From contig NZ_FPBH01000017.1 in assembly GCF_900116445.1 (NCBI RefSeq), forward strand, positions 1-64,000: a DNA stretch of 64,000 nucleotides. The letters run 5' to 3'. Origin of the DNA: Paraburkholderia aspalathi (lineage in GTDB: Bacteria; Pseudomonadota; Gammaproteobacteria; Burkholderiales; Burkholderiaceae). How positions within the stretch are numbered: the first letter of the stretch is position 1; each line of letters starts with the position of its first letter. Of this stretch, positions 26,065 through 35,576 are shown one piece after another. The notes under the pieces were generated by a model that was given only the letters and a program-made list of their open reading frames with translations, was not told the DNA's origin and searched no databases. The translations under genes were made by a program, and so were the position numbers.

Positions 26065-26718
26065 ATGAAAAAACTCGTCATCCTGATTTCCGGACGGGGA
26101 AGCAACATGGAAGCTATCATTCGCGCCTGCGCGGACGAAGGCTGGGCGGCGCAAGTCGCCGCTGTGATTGCCAACCGTCCTGACGCCGCGGGCCTTGCGT
26201 TCGCAGCGTCGCACGGCATTGCCACGGCGGTGGTCGACCACCGCCAGTTTCCCGATCGCGACAGTTTCGACGCCGCGCTGGCGCAAGAAATCGACAGCTT
26301 CGCACCTGATCTCGTCGTGCTCGCCGGCTTCATGCGGGTGCTCACGGCCGGTTTCGTCGACCATTACGCCGGACGCATGCTGAACGTGCATCCGTCGCTG
26401 CTGCCGAGCTTTCCGGGCCTGAAAACCCATCAACAGGCACTTGACGCCGGTGTGCGGCTGCACGGCGCGTCGGTGCATTTTGTCACGTCGCAGCTGGATC
26501 ACGGGCCGATCGTCGCGCAGGCGGCCGTCCCCGTTGAGGCTGGCGACACCCCCGCCACGCTCGCCGAACGCGTGCTGGCAACCGAACACATTATCTATCC
26601 ACGCGCGGTGCGCTGGTTCGTCGAAGGGCGTCTTGCTCTCGACGGCTTGCGTGTCACGCTTACGCCGCCGGAGCCGCAATGGCTCTTTGCCGGTCACACC
26701 GCCGGAGAGGGCGCATGA
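26065..26718 (+). CDS. purN: Phosphoribosylglycinamide formyltransferase
   Basis: Third step of purine synthesis, using 10-formyltetrahydrofolate. 217 residues. The N-terminus KKLVILISGRGSNMEAII is the family start. The formate-transfer motif HPSLLPSFPGLKTHQQAL carries the catalytic His, with the Asn in MLNVHPS and the Asp in the SQLDHGPI region. The stop overlaps the next gene start (ATGA at 26715-26718). Confidence 0.96.
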   Translation: MKKLVILISGRGSNMEAIIRACADEGWAAQVAAVIANRPDAAGLAFAASHGIATAVVDHRQFPDRDSFDAALAQEIDSFAPDLVVLAGFMRVLTAGFVDHYAGRMLNVHPSLLPSFPGLKTHQQALDAGVRLHGASVHFVTSQLDHGPIVAQAAVPVEAGDTPATLAERVLATEHIIYPRAVRWFVEGRLALDGLRVTLTPPEPQWLFAGHTAGEGA

Positions 26719-27974
26719 GATTACATGGTTTTTTGATTGGACAAACCGAGACTTTGCTGGCTGAAGTCCTGAAGCTGAATGGCCCGGCCGACGCCACGAC
26801 GAGCCGCTTTTTCCGCGCGCATCCGAAGCTCGGGCACGGCGAGCGCGGCGTAATCGCCGAGGCGGTCTTCGCCGTACTGCGCCGCCGGATGGAATTCGCC
26901 CATCTGGCCGAAGGCGGCGCGGGCAGCCCGGCGCGCCGCATGGCCTTGCTGGGATTGATGCAGACAGCCGGCCGCACGGCCCTCAAGCCGTTCTTGACCG
27001 ATACCGAATCGCACTGGCTCGAACACGTCGCGAAGATCGACCCGGAGAGTCTGCCGCTGCGGATTCGCCTGAATCTGCCCGACTGGATCTATCAGGCGCT
27101 TTCCAAGCGCTTCGAACCCGCGGAGCTGGCGCAGCTGGCCGCTGCGCTGAACTATCCGGCGCCGCTGGACCTGCGCGCGAACCCGATCAAGGCAAGCCGC
27201 GACGACGTGCTGAACGCGCTGTCGAAGGCCGGCATCGAAGGTGGCGCGACGCCTTTCGCTCCGTTCGGCGTGCGGGTGGTCGGCAAGCCGCCGCTTACCA
27301 AGCTGGACGCGTTCCAGCACGGCTGGGTCGAAGTCCAGGACGAGGGCAGCCAGCTGCTGTGCTCGCTGGTCGCCCCCAAGCGCGGGGAAATGATCGTGGA
27401 CTTCTGCGCTGGCGCCGGCGGCAAGACGCTGGCGCTGGGCGCGGCGATGCGTTCCACCGGGCGTCTGTACGCCTTCGACGTCTCCGAGCGGCGTTTGGCC
27501 AAGCTCAAGCCGCGCTTGGCGCGTAGCGGGCTGTCGAACGTGAATCCGGTGCTGATCGATAGTGAGCACGATGCCAAGATCAAGCGTCTCGCCGGCAAGA
27601 TCGACCGGGTGCTGGTCGACGCGCCGTGCAGCGGGCTGGGTACGCTGCGTCGTAACCCGGATCTGAAGTGGCGCCAGTCGCCGGAATCGGTCGCCGAACT
27701 GGCGCCGAAGCAGGCGTCGATTCTGGCCAGCGCCTCGCGTCTGGTGAAGAAGGGCGGCCGTCTCGTCTACGCAACCTGTTCGATTCTGGAAGCGGAAAAC
27801 GAAGCCGTCGTGCAGCAATTCCTCGCCGACCATCCGGACTTCGCATTGGTGCCGGCGCGCGACGTGCTCGCTGAGCAGCGCATCGAGCTGGAAATGGGCG
27901 ATTACCTGTCGTTGTGGCCGCACCGCCACGCTACTGATGGCTTCTTCGCAGCCGTGCTGGAACGCCAGAGCTAA
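26715..27974 (+). CDS. RsmB/NOL1/NSUN-type RNA cytosine-5 methyltransferase
   Basis: SAM-dependent methyltransferase that makes 5-methylcytosine in RNA. 419 residues from the ATG overlapping the purN stop. The catalytic domain shows the SAM loop DFCAGAGGKTLALG and the two catalytic-cysteine motifs DAPCSGLGTLRRNPDLKW and YATCSILEAENE. The N-terminal part (about 1-150) is helical and resembles the RsmB-type region. 16S rRNA C967 is the likely target by RsmB analogy, but a separate paralogue could be the true RsmB, so no symbol is given. Confidence 0.88.
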   Translation: MRLHGFLIGQTETLLAEVLKLNGPADATTSRFFRAHPKLGHGERGVIAEAVFAVLRRRMEFAHLAEGGAGSPARRMALLGLMQTAGRTALKPFLTDTESHWLEHVAKIDPESLPLRIRLNLPDWIYQALSKRFEPAELAQLAAALNYPAPLDLRANPIKASRDDVLNALSKAGIEGGATPFAPFGVRVVGKPPLTKLDAFQHGWVEVQDEGSQLLCSLVAPKRGEMIVDFCAGAGGKTLALGAAMRSTGRLYAFDVSERRLAKLKPRLARSGLSNVNPVLIDSEHDAKIKRLAGKIDRVLVDAPCSGLGTLRRNPDLKWRQSPESVAELAPKQASILASASRLVKKGGRLVYATCSILEAENEAVVQQFLADHPDFALVPARDVLAEQRIELEMGDYLSLWPHRHATDGFFAAVLERQS

Positions 27975-28053
27975 ACGCAACCGGCTATCTGTCGGCGCAA
28001 CCGGGTTCCTTTTCTGAATTGAACCCCGCTGCGCCGGCGATTTCGGCGACATC

Positions 28054-29409
28054 ATGCAAAACCGCATTTTTCCTCATATGTTCGGCGACCTCGCGCGCGA
28101 CTTCGGCCAGCCGGTGATGCTGTGGCAGGTCGGCGTCCTGCTCGTGACGCTCGCCATTGCCTGGCTGCTCGCGCGCCTGTTGCGCCGCACGCTCGATCTG
28201 CGGCGCCAGACGCGTTATCAGACCCTGCGTTTCGGCGCGGAGAGCCTGAACCGCGCATTCTTTCCGTTGATCGGCGCGGCGCTTGTGTGGGTCGCACAGG
28301 CGATCACCAGCCAGTTCATGCACACCGCGCTGCTCGATCTGGCGCTGGTGCCGCTGTTCGGTATCGGCCTGATTTACATCGTGTTTTTCTTCGCGCGACG
28401 GGTCTTCAGTCAGGACGGCGCGAACCATCCGTGGCTGTTCCTCGTCGAGAAAATCGTTTCGCTGGTCGTCTGGATCGGCATGGTGCTTACCGTGATGGGC
28501 ATCCAGGACGACGTGATCACGTGGATGGGCAGCGTGCGCTTCCGGGTCGCGAATGCGCACATGACGCTGCTTTCGCTTACCACGGGGCTTCTGTGGGTGT
28601 GTGTGACGATGATCGTCGCGATGTGGCTCGGCGCCACGTTCGAAGATCGTCTGATGCGCTCAAAGACGCTCGACGCCAACCTTAAGGTGGTGGTGGCGCG
28701 AGTCGGGCGTGCTGCGTTCGTGCTGGCGGCCATCCTGATCAGCCTGTCGCTGGTCGGCATCGACATCACGGTACTGGGCGTGTTCGGCGGTGCGCTGGGT
28801 GTCGGGCTCGGGTTCGGTTTACAGAAGATCGCCAGCAACTACGTCTCGGGCTTCATCATCCTGATCGACCGCTCGCTGCGCATCGGCGACACGATCAATG
28901 TCAGCGGCCTGCAGGGCATGGTCACGCAGATCCGCACGCGGTATACGGTGGTGCGCGGTCTCGACGGCATCGAAACGCTGATTCCGAACGAAAAGCTGAT
29001 TACGGACGTGGTGCAGAACCAGTCGTCCTATCTGACGCGCGGCTACGCCAAGGCGGCCGTGCAGGTCGCCTACTCCACCGACGTGGAGCAGGCGATGGCG
29101 TTGCTCGCCGAGGCCGCTCAGGGCGTCGCGCGGGTGTTGCAGGAACCGGCGCCTACGCCTTATCTGGTTGGCTTCGGCCCCGACGGCATCAACCTCGAAC
29201 TGGGTTTCTGGATCGAAGATGCGGCAACAGGCACGTCAGGCGTTCGCTCGGCCGTGAATCGCAACATCTGGCGTCTGTTCTCCGAACACGACATCGCAAT
29301 TCCTTTCGCGCAACGCGAAGTGCGAATCGTCGGCAACATCAGCGACGCGATGCCGCAAGCGGTAACAATGACCGCTCCCGCGGCCAATCAGGCGGACAGC
29401 GCCCACTGA
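28054..29409 (+). CDS. MscS-family mechanosensitive channel
   Basis: Inner-membrane channel protein, 451 residues, probably relieving hypo-osmotic stress. It has about five hydrophobic segments, two more than the E. coli MscS core. The pore helix carries the Gly/Ala-rich stretch GVFGGALGVGLGFGLQKIASNY. The following beta domain starts VSGFIILIDRSLRIGDTINV, the most conserved MscS signature, and a cytoplasmic alpha-beta region ends the protein. Gating tension and paralogue identity cannot be read. Starts 79 bases after the methyltransferase stop. Confidence 0.92.
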   Translation: MQNRIFPHMFGDLARDFGQPVMLWQVGVLLVTLAIAWLLARLLRRTLDLRRQTRYQTLRFGAESLNRAFFPLIGAALVWVAQAITSQFMHTALLDLALVPLFGIGLIYIVFFFARRVFSQDGANHPWLFLVEKIVSLVVWIGMVLTVMGIQDDVITWMGSVRFRVANAHMTLLSLTTGLLWVCVTMIVAMWLGATFEDRLMRSKTLDANLKVVVARVGRAAFVLAAILISLSLVGIDITVLGVFGGALGVGLGFGLQKIASNYVSGFIILIDRSLRIGDTINVSGLQGMVTQIRTRYTVVRGLDGIETLIPNEKLITDVVQNQSSYLTRGYAKAAVQVAYSTDVEQAMALLAEAAQGVARVLQEPAPTPYLVGFGPDGINLELGFWIEDAATGTSGVRSAVNRNIWRLFSEHDIAIPFAQREVRIVGNISDAMPQAVTMTAPAANQADSAH

Positions 29410-29419
29410 CGGGCACTGC

Positions 29420-29458
29420 GAACGCGCCGGAGGTCCAAAAACGACCTCCGGCGCGTTC
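29420..29458 (+). repeat. Strong inverted repeat after the MscS gene
   Basis: Arms GAACGCGCCGGAGGT / ACCTCCGGCGCGTTC with a 9-base loop, 11 bases after the stop. No U-tract follows, so it may be a 3' end stabiliser or a factor-assisted terminator. Confidence 0.7.
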
Positions 29459-29611
29459 CATCTGGTTGATAGCGCACAAAAAATCCCTATTTGTTACAAA
29501 CACTTGGAACGCTTCAAGTAGAATATCGTCCAATCCCGCTGTATGCTTTCACTTTCTTGACACGCGCATTTCGCGTGTGTCTGGCGTCTCTTGTTCCACA
29601 GGTAAATTGCC

Positions 29612-30808
29612 TTGTTGAATTCCTTGCTCGATTTCCTTGCTCACGGTTTGCTGCACTTTTCGTGGTGGCAACTTGTGCTGTACACGCTGGTCGCGACGCA
29701 CATCACGATCATTGGCGTAACGGTCTATCTGCATCGCTGCCAGGCGCACCGCGCGCTGGAGCTGCATCCGATCGTCAGTCATTTTTTCCGCTTCTGGCTG
29801 TGGATGACCACCGGCATGCTGACCGGCCAATGGGCCGCGATTCACCGTAAGCACCACGCCAAGTGCGAGACCGAAGAAGATCCGCACAGCCCGCAAACGC
29901 GCGGCATCTGGAAGGTGCTGCTCGAAGGCGCGGAACTGTACCGTTCCGAAGCCAAGAATGAAGAAACGATGCGCAAGTTCAGTCACGGCACGCCGAATGA
30001 CTGGATGGAACGCAACGTCTACACCAAGTACCCGATCCTCGGGGTGAGCCTGATGATGGTGCTGAACGTCGCGCTGTTCGGTGTCGTCGGCCTGACGATC
30101 TGGGCCGTGCAGATGGTGTGGATCCCGTTCTGGGCGGCTGGCGTGGTGAACGGCCTCGCGCACTGGTGGGGCTACCGCAACTTCAACTCGTCGGATGCCA
30201 GCACCAACATCTTCCCGTGGGGCATCATCATTGGCGGCGAAGAACTGCACAACAACCACCACACGTATGCGACGTCGGCCAAGCTGTCGAACAAGTGGTA
30301 CGAGTTCGATATCGGCTGGATGTACATCCGCATCATGTCGGCGTTCCGTCTGGCCAAGGTGAAGAAGATCGCGCCTACGCCGCGTCTGACCACCGGCAAA
30401 CTGGTTCTCGATCAGGATACGTTGCAAGCCGTGCTGGCAAACCGCTATGAAGTGATGGCGCGTTACGGCAAGGCGCTCAAGCGTGCTTATCGCCAGGAAC
30501 TGGCACATCTGAAGGAAGTAGGCGCACGCGAGAAGTATCAGGTGATGCGCGGTGCGCGTAGCTGGTTCCACAAGGAAGAAGCGGGTCTCGATGAGCCGCA
30601 GAAGCGCCAGTTGCCGCAGATCTTCGCGAACAGCCAGAAGCTCAAGACCTACATCGACATGCGCAATGAACTCGCGGCGATGTGGGAGCGCTCGAATGCG
30701 TCGCGCGACCAACTTCTGGTTCAGTTGCAAGACTGGTGTCATCGCGCGGAACAGAGCGGTATCAAAGCACTGCAGGACTTTGCAATGCGTTTGCGCCGTT
30801 ATGCCTGA
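29612..30808 (+). CDS. Fatty acid desaturase (acyl-CoA/acyl-lipid delta-9 type)
   Basis: Di-iron membrane desaturase that adds double bonds to acyl chains, and so likely affects membrane fluidity. 398 residues. The three His boxes are present: HRCQAHR, HRKHH and HNNHH. Two pairs of hydrophobic helices flank them. The C-terminal 120 residues are hydrophilic and longer than in the minimal enzymes. Start: a TTG at 29612 with an AGGT-containing site upstream; no nearby in-frame ATG exists before the first helix. Monocistronic in appearance. Confidence 0.9.
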   Translation: MLNSLLDFLAHGLLHFSWWQLVLYTLVATHITIIGVTVYLHRCQAHRALELHPIVSHFFRFWLWMTTGMLTGQWAAIHRKHHAKCETEEDPHSPQTRGIWKVLLEGAELYRSEAKNEETMRKFSHGTPNDWMERNVYTKYPILGVSLMMVLNVALFGVVGLTIWAVQMVWIPFWAAGVVNGLAHWWGYRNFNSSDASTNIFPWGIIIGGEELHNNHHTYATSAKLSNKWYEFDIGWMYIRIMSAFRLAKVKKIAPTPRLTTGKLVLDQDTLQAVLANRYEVMARYGKALKRAYRQELAHLKEVGAREKYQVMRGARSWFHKEEAGLDEPQKRQLPQIFANSQKLKTYIDMRNELAAMWERSNASRDQLLVQLQDWCHRAEQSGIKALQDFAMRLRRYA

Positions 30809-30950
30809 TCGTATGCCTTAGCGCGAAATCTATTAAAATTTCGTTACGTCACAAAACCCCGCGTTGGCGGGGTTTTGCTTTTTGGGCCGCGGCAATTTCA
30901 ACGACACACGATTGACAGTCCGCGGCGGCAGAGCGAAGGCAGAGGAGATC

Positions 30951-32090
30951 ATGGATCAGCAGGCGATCAGGACCGTCGAATACGACCGGCCACAGGCGCA
31001 GGGCACGACCTGCGGGATCGGGCAGGCGTGGGCGAAGGTGCCCGACGTGCCGTCGGCGGAACAGAAGGTGGCGCTGAAAGAGCGCATCCGCGCATTGCTT
31101 AAGCGCGAGAAAGCCGTGCTCGTCGCGCACTACTACGTCGACGCGGAACTGCAGGAACTCGCCGACGAAACCGGCGGTTGCGTGGCCGACTCGTTGGAAA
31201 TGGCGCGCTTCGGCCGCGATCACGAGGCGCAGACGTTGGTGGTGGCGGGCGTGCGCTTCATGGGTGAGACGGCGAAAATCCTGAGTCCGGACAAGCGCAT
31301 TCTGATGCCGGATCTCGACGCGACCTGTTCGCTCGACCTCGGCTGTCCGGTCGATGAATTCTCGGCGTTCTGTGACGCGCATCCGGATCGCACGGTGGTC
31401 GTGTATGCGAATACCAGTGCGGCAGTCAAGGCGCGCGCGGACTGGATGGTGACGTCGTCGATCGGGCTGGAAATCGTTGCCGATCTGCACGCACGCGGCG
31501 AAAAGATCATCTGGGCGCCGGATCGGCATCTCGGTAGCTATATCCAGAGCAAGACCGGTGCGGACATGCTGCTGTGGCAGGGCTCGTGTCTCGTGCACGA
31601 CGAATTCAAAGGCATCGAACTCGATCTGCTGCGCGCCGAGTATCCGGGCGCGAAAGTGCTGGTGCATCCGGAGTCGCCGGCTAACGTGGTCGCGCAAGCA
31701 GATGTGGTCGGCTCGACCACGCAGTTGATCGACGCCGCGCAAAAACTCGACGCGACGCATTTCATCGTGGCGACCGATCTCGGCATTCTGCACAAGATGC
31801 AGCTCGCCGCGCCGGGCAAGACGTTGATCGCCGCGCCCACGGCCGGCAACAGCGCGACCTGCAAAAGCTGCGCGCATTGCCCGTGGATGGCGATGAACGG
31901 CCTCGCCAATCTGGCCGAGGTGCTCGAACGCGGCCACAACGAAATCTTTGTCGATCGAGCGATCGGCGAGCGCGCGCGTCTGCCGATCGACCGGATGCTC
32001 GACTTCGCGGCGCGTCACAAGAAGCGCGTGCAAGCCAGCGGCGATCTCGCACGCGACGCGCAACTGTATTCGAACGTGGGAGCGGCGTAA
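30951..32090 (+). CDS. nadA: Quinolinate synthase
   Basis: Condenses iminoaspartate with dihydroxyacetone phosphate to quinolinate in de novo NAD synthesis. 379 residues from the ATG at 30951, preceded by AGGAGA; an upstream in-frame start lacks a site. The 4Fe-4S cysteines lie within CSLDLGC, WQGSCLVH and TCKSCAHCPWM. The YYVDAELQELAD and PDRHLGSY segments are typical. The stop overlaps the nadC start (TAATG at 32088-32092). Confidence 0.96.
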   Translation: MDQQAIRTVEYDRPQAQGTTCGIGQAWAKVPDVPSAEQKVALKERIRALLKREKAVLVAHYYVDAELQELADETGGCVADSLEMARFGRDHEAQTLVVAGVRFMGETAKILSPDKRILMPDLDATCSLDLGCPVDEFSAFCDAHPDRTVVVYANTSAAVKARADWMVTSSIGLEIVADLHARGEKIIWAPDRHLGSYIQSKTGADMLLWQGSCLVHDEFKGIELDLLRAEYPGAKVLVHPESPANVVAQADVVGSTTQLIDAAQKLDATHFIVATDLGILHKMQLAAPGKTLIAAPTAGNSATCKSCAHCPWMAMNGLANLAEVLERGHNEIFVDRAIGERARLPIDRMLDFAARHKKRVQASGDLARDAQLYSNVGAA

Positions 32091-33001
32091 TGGGGGCGGT
32101 TGAAGGGGCAGTTGAGCGCAATCAGGTCGAGGCGGTATCGCCGCTGTTCGCGGAGATTCATGCGCAGTACGGCGCGGCATTCGATGCGGCGTTGGCGCGT
32201 AACGTCGCTGACGCGCTGGCAGAAGATGTTGGCGCAGGTGATCAAACCGGCCGCCTTGTTCCTGCGGACGACGTGCGCGATGCACGCATCATCGTGCGTG
32301 AAGATGCCGTGCTGTGCGGCGTGCTCTGGTTCAACGCGGTGATGCGCCAGGTCGATCCGCGCATCGAAGTGCAGTGGCGTTATCGCGAGGGCGATCGGAT
32401 GACCGCGGATACGCCGGTCTGCGAACTGCGTGGCCCTGTCCGTGCGCTGTTGACTGCGGAACGCAATGCGTTGAATTTCTTGCAGCTGCTGTCGGGCGTG
32501 GCGAGCGCAACGCGCCGCTATGTCGACGCAATCGCCCACACTCAAACGCGCATCCTCGATACGCGTAAGACCTTGCCGGGCTTGCGGCTCGCGCAGAAAT
32601 ACGCCGTGCGCGTGGGCGGCGGTGCGAATCAGCGGCTCGCTTTGTACGACGGCATTCTGATCAAGGAAAACCACATCGCTGCAGCGGGCGGTGTCGGGGC
32701 CGCAATGGATGCGGCGCTCGCGCTGAATGCAGGCGTGTCGATTCAGATCGAAGTCGAAACGCTCGCACAATTGGAAACTGCGTTGGCGCATCGCGCCCAA
32801 TCCATTTTGCTGGATAACTTTTCGTTCGACGCGATGCGCGAAGCAGTGCGTATCACGGCAGGGCGGGCGGTGCTGGAAGTGTCTGGTGGGGTGAACTTTG
32901 AGACGGTGCGTACCATCGCGGAAACGGGTGTCGACCGCGTGTCGATCGGCGCGTTGACCAAAGATGTACGTGCAACGGATTACTCGATGCGGATCGTTTG
33001 A
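32090..33001 (+). CDS. nadC: Nicotinate-nucleotide pyrophosphorylase (carboxylating)
   Basis: Converts quinolinate and phosphoribosyl pyrophosphate to nicotinate mononucleotide with loss of CO2. 303 residues from the ATG overlapping the nadA stop. Family features: DVGAGDQTGRL, the arginine-lysine motif LDTRKTLPGLR, QKYAVRVGGG, and LYDGILIKENH. Partner of nadA in one transcript, with nadB convergent downstream. Confidence 0.96.
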   Translation: MGAVEGAVERNQVEAVSPLFAEIHAQYGAAFDAALARNVADALAEDVGAGDQTGRLVPADDVRDARIIVREDAVLCGVLWFNAVMRQVDPRIEVQWRYREGDRMTADTPVCELRGPVRALLTAERNALNFLQLLSGVASATRRYVDAIAHTQTRILDTRKTLPGLRLAQKYAVRVGGGANQRLALYDGILIKENHIAAAGGVGAAMDAALALNAGVSIQIEVETLAQLETALAHRAQSILLDNFSFDAMREAVRITAGRAVLEVSGGVNFETVRTIAETGVDRVSIGALTKDVRATDYSMRIV

Positions 33002-33032
33002 GCCGCGCGCGCCTAAGCGTTCGCAATCAATG

Positions 33033-33068
33033 AAAAAGCCATCGCAGGGAAACCGGCGATGGCTTTTT
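33033..33068. terminator. Bidirectional terminator between nadC and nadB
   Basis: Arms AAAAAGCCATCGC / GCGATGGCTTTTT with a 10-base loop and T runs on both strands, in the gap between convergent nadC (ends 33001) and nadB (ends 33086). Confidence 0.92.
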
Positions 33069-33085
33069 CACTTCAGCTTCAGAAA

Positions 33086-34684
33086 TCACACGTTGCGGTT
33101 ACGCACATGTTCCGGCGATAGCACAGTCGGCAGCGCTTTCGGCAACGTCGCCGGCCAATCGCGGCTAAAGTGCAAGCCGCGGCTTTCGCGCCGTGAGCGA
33201 GCGCCTTCGACGATCAGCGACGCCACGTCGACCAGATTGCGCAGTTCAAGCAAATCGCGGCTCACCTTGAAGTTCGCGTAATACTCATGAATCTCGTCAC
33301 GCAGCAAGGCGAGCCGATGCTTGGCTCGCGCCAGCCGTTTGTCGGTGCGCACGATGCCGACGTAGTTCCACATCAGGCGGCGCAGTTCATCCCAGTTGTG
33401 CGCGACTACCACTTCTTCGTCCGGATCGGACACACGGCTTTCGTCCCAGTCAGGCAGCGGAGCATGGACGGCGGCGCTGAAGCCTTCTTCCTCGATCGCC
33501 TGCGCGGCGGAGCGCCCGATCACGAGACACTCGAGCAAGGAATTGCTGGCAAGCCGGTTCGCACCGTGCAGGCCTGTGCATGACGTTTCACCGACCGCAT
33601 AGAGACCGGCGAGATCAGTCCTGCCGGCCAGGTCCGTCACGACGCCACCGCACGTGTAGTGCGCGGCGGGCACAACCGGAATCGGCTCTTTGGTGATGTC
33701 GATGCCGAATTCCAGGCAGCGGGCCAGAATCGTCGGGAAGTGCTCGCGCAGGAATTCGGGCGGCTGATGGCTGATGTCGAGATAGACGCAGTCGATGCCG
33801 CGCTTCTTGATCTCGAAGTCGATTGCGCGCGCGACGATGTCGCGCGGCGCGAGTTCGGCGCGCTCGTCGTGGTTCGGCATGAAGCGCGTGCCGTCCGGCA
33901 GCTTCAGAATGCCACCTTCGCCGCGTACCGCTTCCGAGATCAGGAACGACTTCGCATAAGGATGGAATAGGCAGGTGGGATGGAACTGGATGAATTCCAT
34001 GTTCGACACGCGGCAGCCGGCGCGCCAGGCCATTGCGATGCCGTCGCCGGTCGCAGTGTCGGGGTTGGTGGTGTACAGATAGACCTTGCCGGCGCCGCCG
34101 GTGGCGAGCACGGTATGCGGCGCTTCGATTGTCACGGTGCGGCCGCTTTGCAGATCGAGTGCATACAGACCATGGCAGCGACGCCCCGGCAAACCGAGAC
34201 GGTCGGACGTGATCAGGTCGATCGCGTAGTGGTCCTCGAGCAGGGTGATGTTCGGGTGGCGGCGTACACGTTCGCTGAGCGTGGTGACCACGGCATGTCC
34301 CGTTGCATCCGCAGCGTGAATGATCCGACGATGGCTGTGGCCGCCTTCGCGTGTCAGATGAAAGCCGAGTTCGGCTGCGTCGTCTTTGGTGAACGGCACG
34401 CCTTGCGCGATTAGCCATTCGATCGCAGCGCGGCCATGCTCGACGATAAAGCGCGTCGCCGCCTCATCGCACAGGCCGCCACCGGCGATCAGTGTGTCGC
34501 GCACGTGGTTTTCGATGCTGTCTGCCGAATCAAGAACGGCGGCGATTCCTCCTTGCGCCCAATCGCTCGCGCCTTCGGTCATCGATCGCTTGGCGACCAC
34601 CGCAACCCGCCGGGTCTCCGCGAGGTTGAGCGCGACGCTCAAGCCTGCCAGACCGCTACCGACAATCGCTACATCGAATTCCAT
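33086..34684 (-). CDS. nadB: L-aspartate oxidase
   Basis: FAD enzyme that oxidises L-aspartate to iminoaspartate, the first step of de novo NAD synthesis. From the ATG at 34684 (MEFDVAIVGSG) the protein has 532 residues, near E. coli NadB (540). FAD-binding GSGLAGLSVAL is at the N-terminus. Conserved parts include EGASDWAQGGIAAV, the active-site HTREGGHSHRRIIH-like region (LTREGGHSHRRI), HPTCLF and TSCTGLHGANRLASNSLLE. GGAG lies nine bases before the ATG; an earlier in-frame ATG (34714) has no such site. Confidence 0.96.
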   Translation of the reverse strand: MEFDVAIVGSGLAGLSVALNLAETRRVAVVAKRSMTEGASDWAQGGIAAVLDSADSIENHVRDTLIAGGGLCDEAATRFIVEHGRAAIEWLIAQGVPFTKDDAAELGFHLTREGGHSHRRIIHAADATGHAVVTTLSERVRRHPNITLLEDHYAIDLITSDRLGLPGRRCHGLYALDLQSGRTVTIEAPHTVLATGGAGKVYLYTTNPDTATGDGIAMAWRAGCRVSNMEFIQFHPTCLFHPYAKSFLISEAVRGEGGILKLPDGTRFMPNHDERAELAPRDIVARAIDFEIKKRGIDCVYLDISHQPPEFLREHFPTILARCLEFGIDITKEPIPVVPAAHYTCGGVVTDLAGRTDLAGLYAVGETSCTGLHGANRLASNSLLECLVIGRSAAQAIEEEGFSAAVHAPLPDWDESRVSDPDEEVVVAHNWDELRRLMWNYVGIVRTDKRLARAKHRLALLRDEIHEYYANFKVSRDLLELRNLVDVASLIVEGARSRRESRGLHFSRDWPATLPKALPTVLSPEHVRNRNV

Positions 34685-34853
34685 CGCCTGCATCTCCGTC
34701 TTTCGTTTTGCCATGACGGCATGCTGTGTGCATGCCGCTAAAACGAGAAAGGATACGCGTCGCGACGAATGAGGGAAAGCTGGCCGAACGGGATAAGACT
34801 GTCCTAAGTGGGCAAAGGACAGCTAATCAGCGCGATATTGGGAAGTTGAAAAC

Positions 34854-34885
34854 AAAAAAGCCTCGCACGAATGCGAGGCTTTTTT
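34854..34885 (-). terminator. Intrinsic terminator of rpmB-rpmG
   Basis: Arms AAAAAAGCCTCGCA / TGCGAGGCTTTTTT with a 4-base loop. On the minus strand a six-U tract follows. 37 bases past the rpmG stop. Confidence 0.92.
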
Positions 34886-34922
34886 GCGAATCTTTTTGCC
34901 TTCGTCAGGCAGGAGCCAAGAT

Positions 34923-35090
34923 TTATTTAATCTTGGTTTCCTTGTAGTCAACGTGCTTACGGACGACCGGATCAAATTTCTTGATCAGCATCTTTTCCGG
35001 CATGTTGCGTTTGTTCTTCGTCGTCGTGTAGAAGTGACCCGTGCCTGCGGTCGATTCCAACTTGATCTTGTCGCGTGCGCCTTTCGCCAT
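34923..35090 (-). CDS. rpmG: Ribosomal protein bL33
   Basis: 55-residue protein of the large ribosomal subunit. It begins MAKGARDKIKLESTAGTGHF and ends with the basic KHVDYKETKIK, matching the L33 family. It lacks the CxxC zinc pairs (a cysteine-free L33). TAAGGAGT lies before the ATG. It follows rpmB by ten bases, in the widely conserved radC-rpmB-rpmG order. Confidence 0.96.
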   Translation of the reverse strand: MAKGARDKIKLESTAGTGHFYTTTKNKRNMPEKMLIKKFDPVVRKHVDYKETKIK

Positions 35091-35100
35091 GATTTACTCC

Positions 35101-35334
35101 TTAGGCTTCACCGCGTGCGCGCAGATCTGCGAGCACAGCGTCGATACCGTTCTTGTCGATCAGGCGCAGGCCGGCGTTCGAAACGCGCAGACGCACCCAA
35201 CGGTTTTCGCTTTCCACCCAAATACGGCGGTTTTGCAGGTTCGGCAGGAACCGGCGCTTGGTTTTGTTGTTCGCGTGGGAAACGTTGTTGCCGCTCATCG
35301 GCGCTTTCCCAGTTACTTGGCATACGCGTGCCAT
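35101..35334 (-). CDS. rpmB: Ribosomal protein bL28
   Basis: 77 residues, starting MARVCQVTGKAPMSGNNVSH, the typical L28 start, with RRFLPNLQNRRIWVE and a basic body. Structural protein of the 50S subunit. Forms a pair with rpmG downstream. Confidence 0.97.
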   Translation of the reverse strand: MARVCQVTGKAPMSGNNVSHANNKTKRRFLPNLQNRRIWVESENRWVRLRVSNAGLRLIDKNGIDAVLADLRARGEA

Positions 35335-35576
35335 GAGAGCACTCCTAATACGCTAATTCTGAGTTCGAACGCCGTGAAAGTTTCCCGAAAAGAGCCGCGC
35401 TTGAGAGTTTATTGAAACTCGAGGCACGTTTCCTTTCCGGAACGCCTTGGTGGCTTCGGAACAGGGGGTTGGAAATAGGCAAACCGGAATTCTAGCAGAA
35501 AAAAAGCCGCAAAATCAAACCTTATTTGCGATGCTGAACTCGGCACGACGTTGCTGCGACCCTGGTTGGCGCCGTG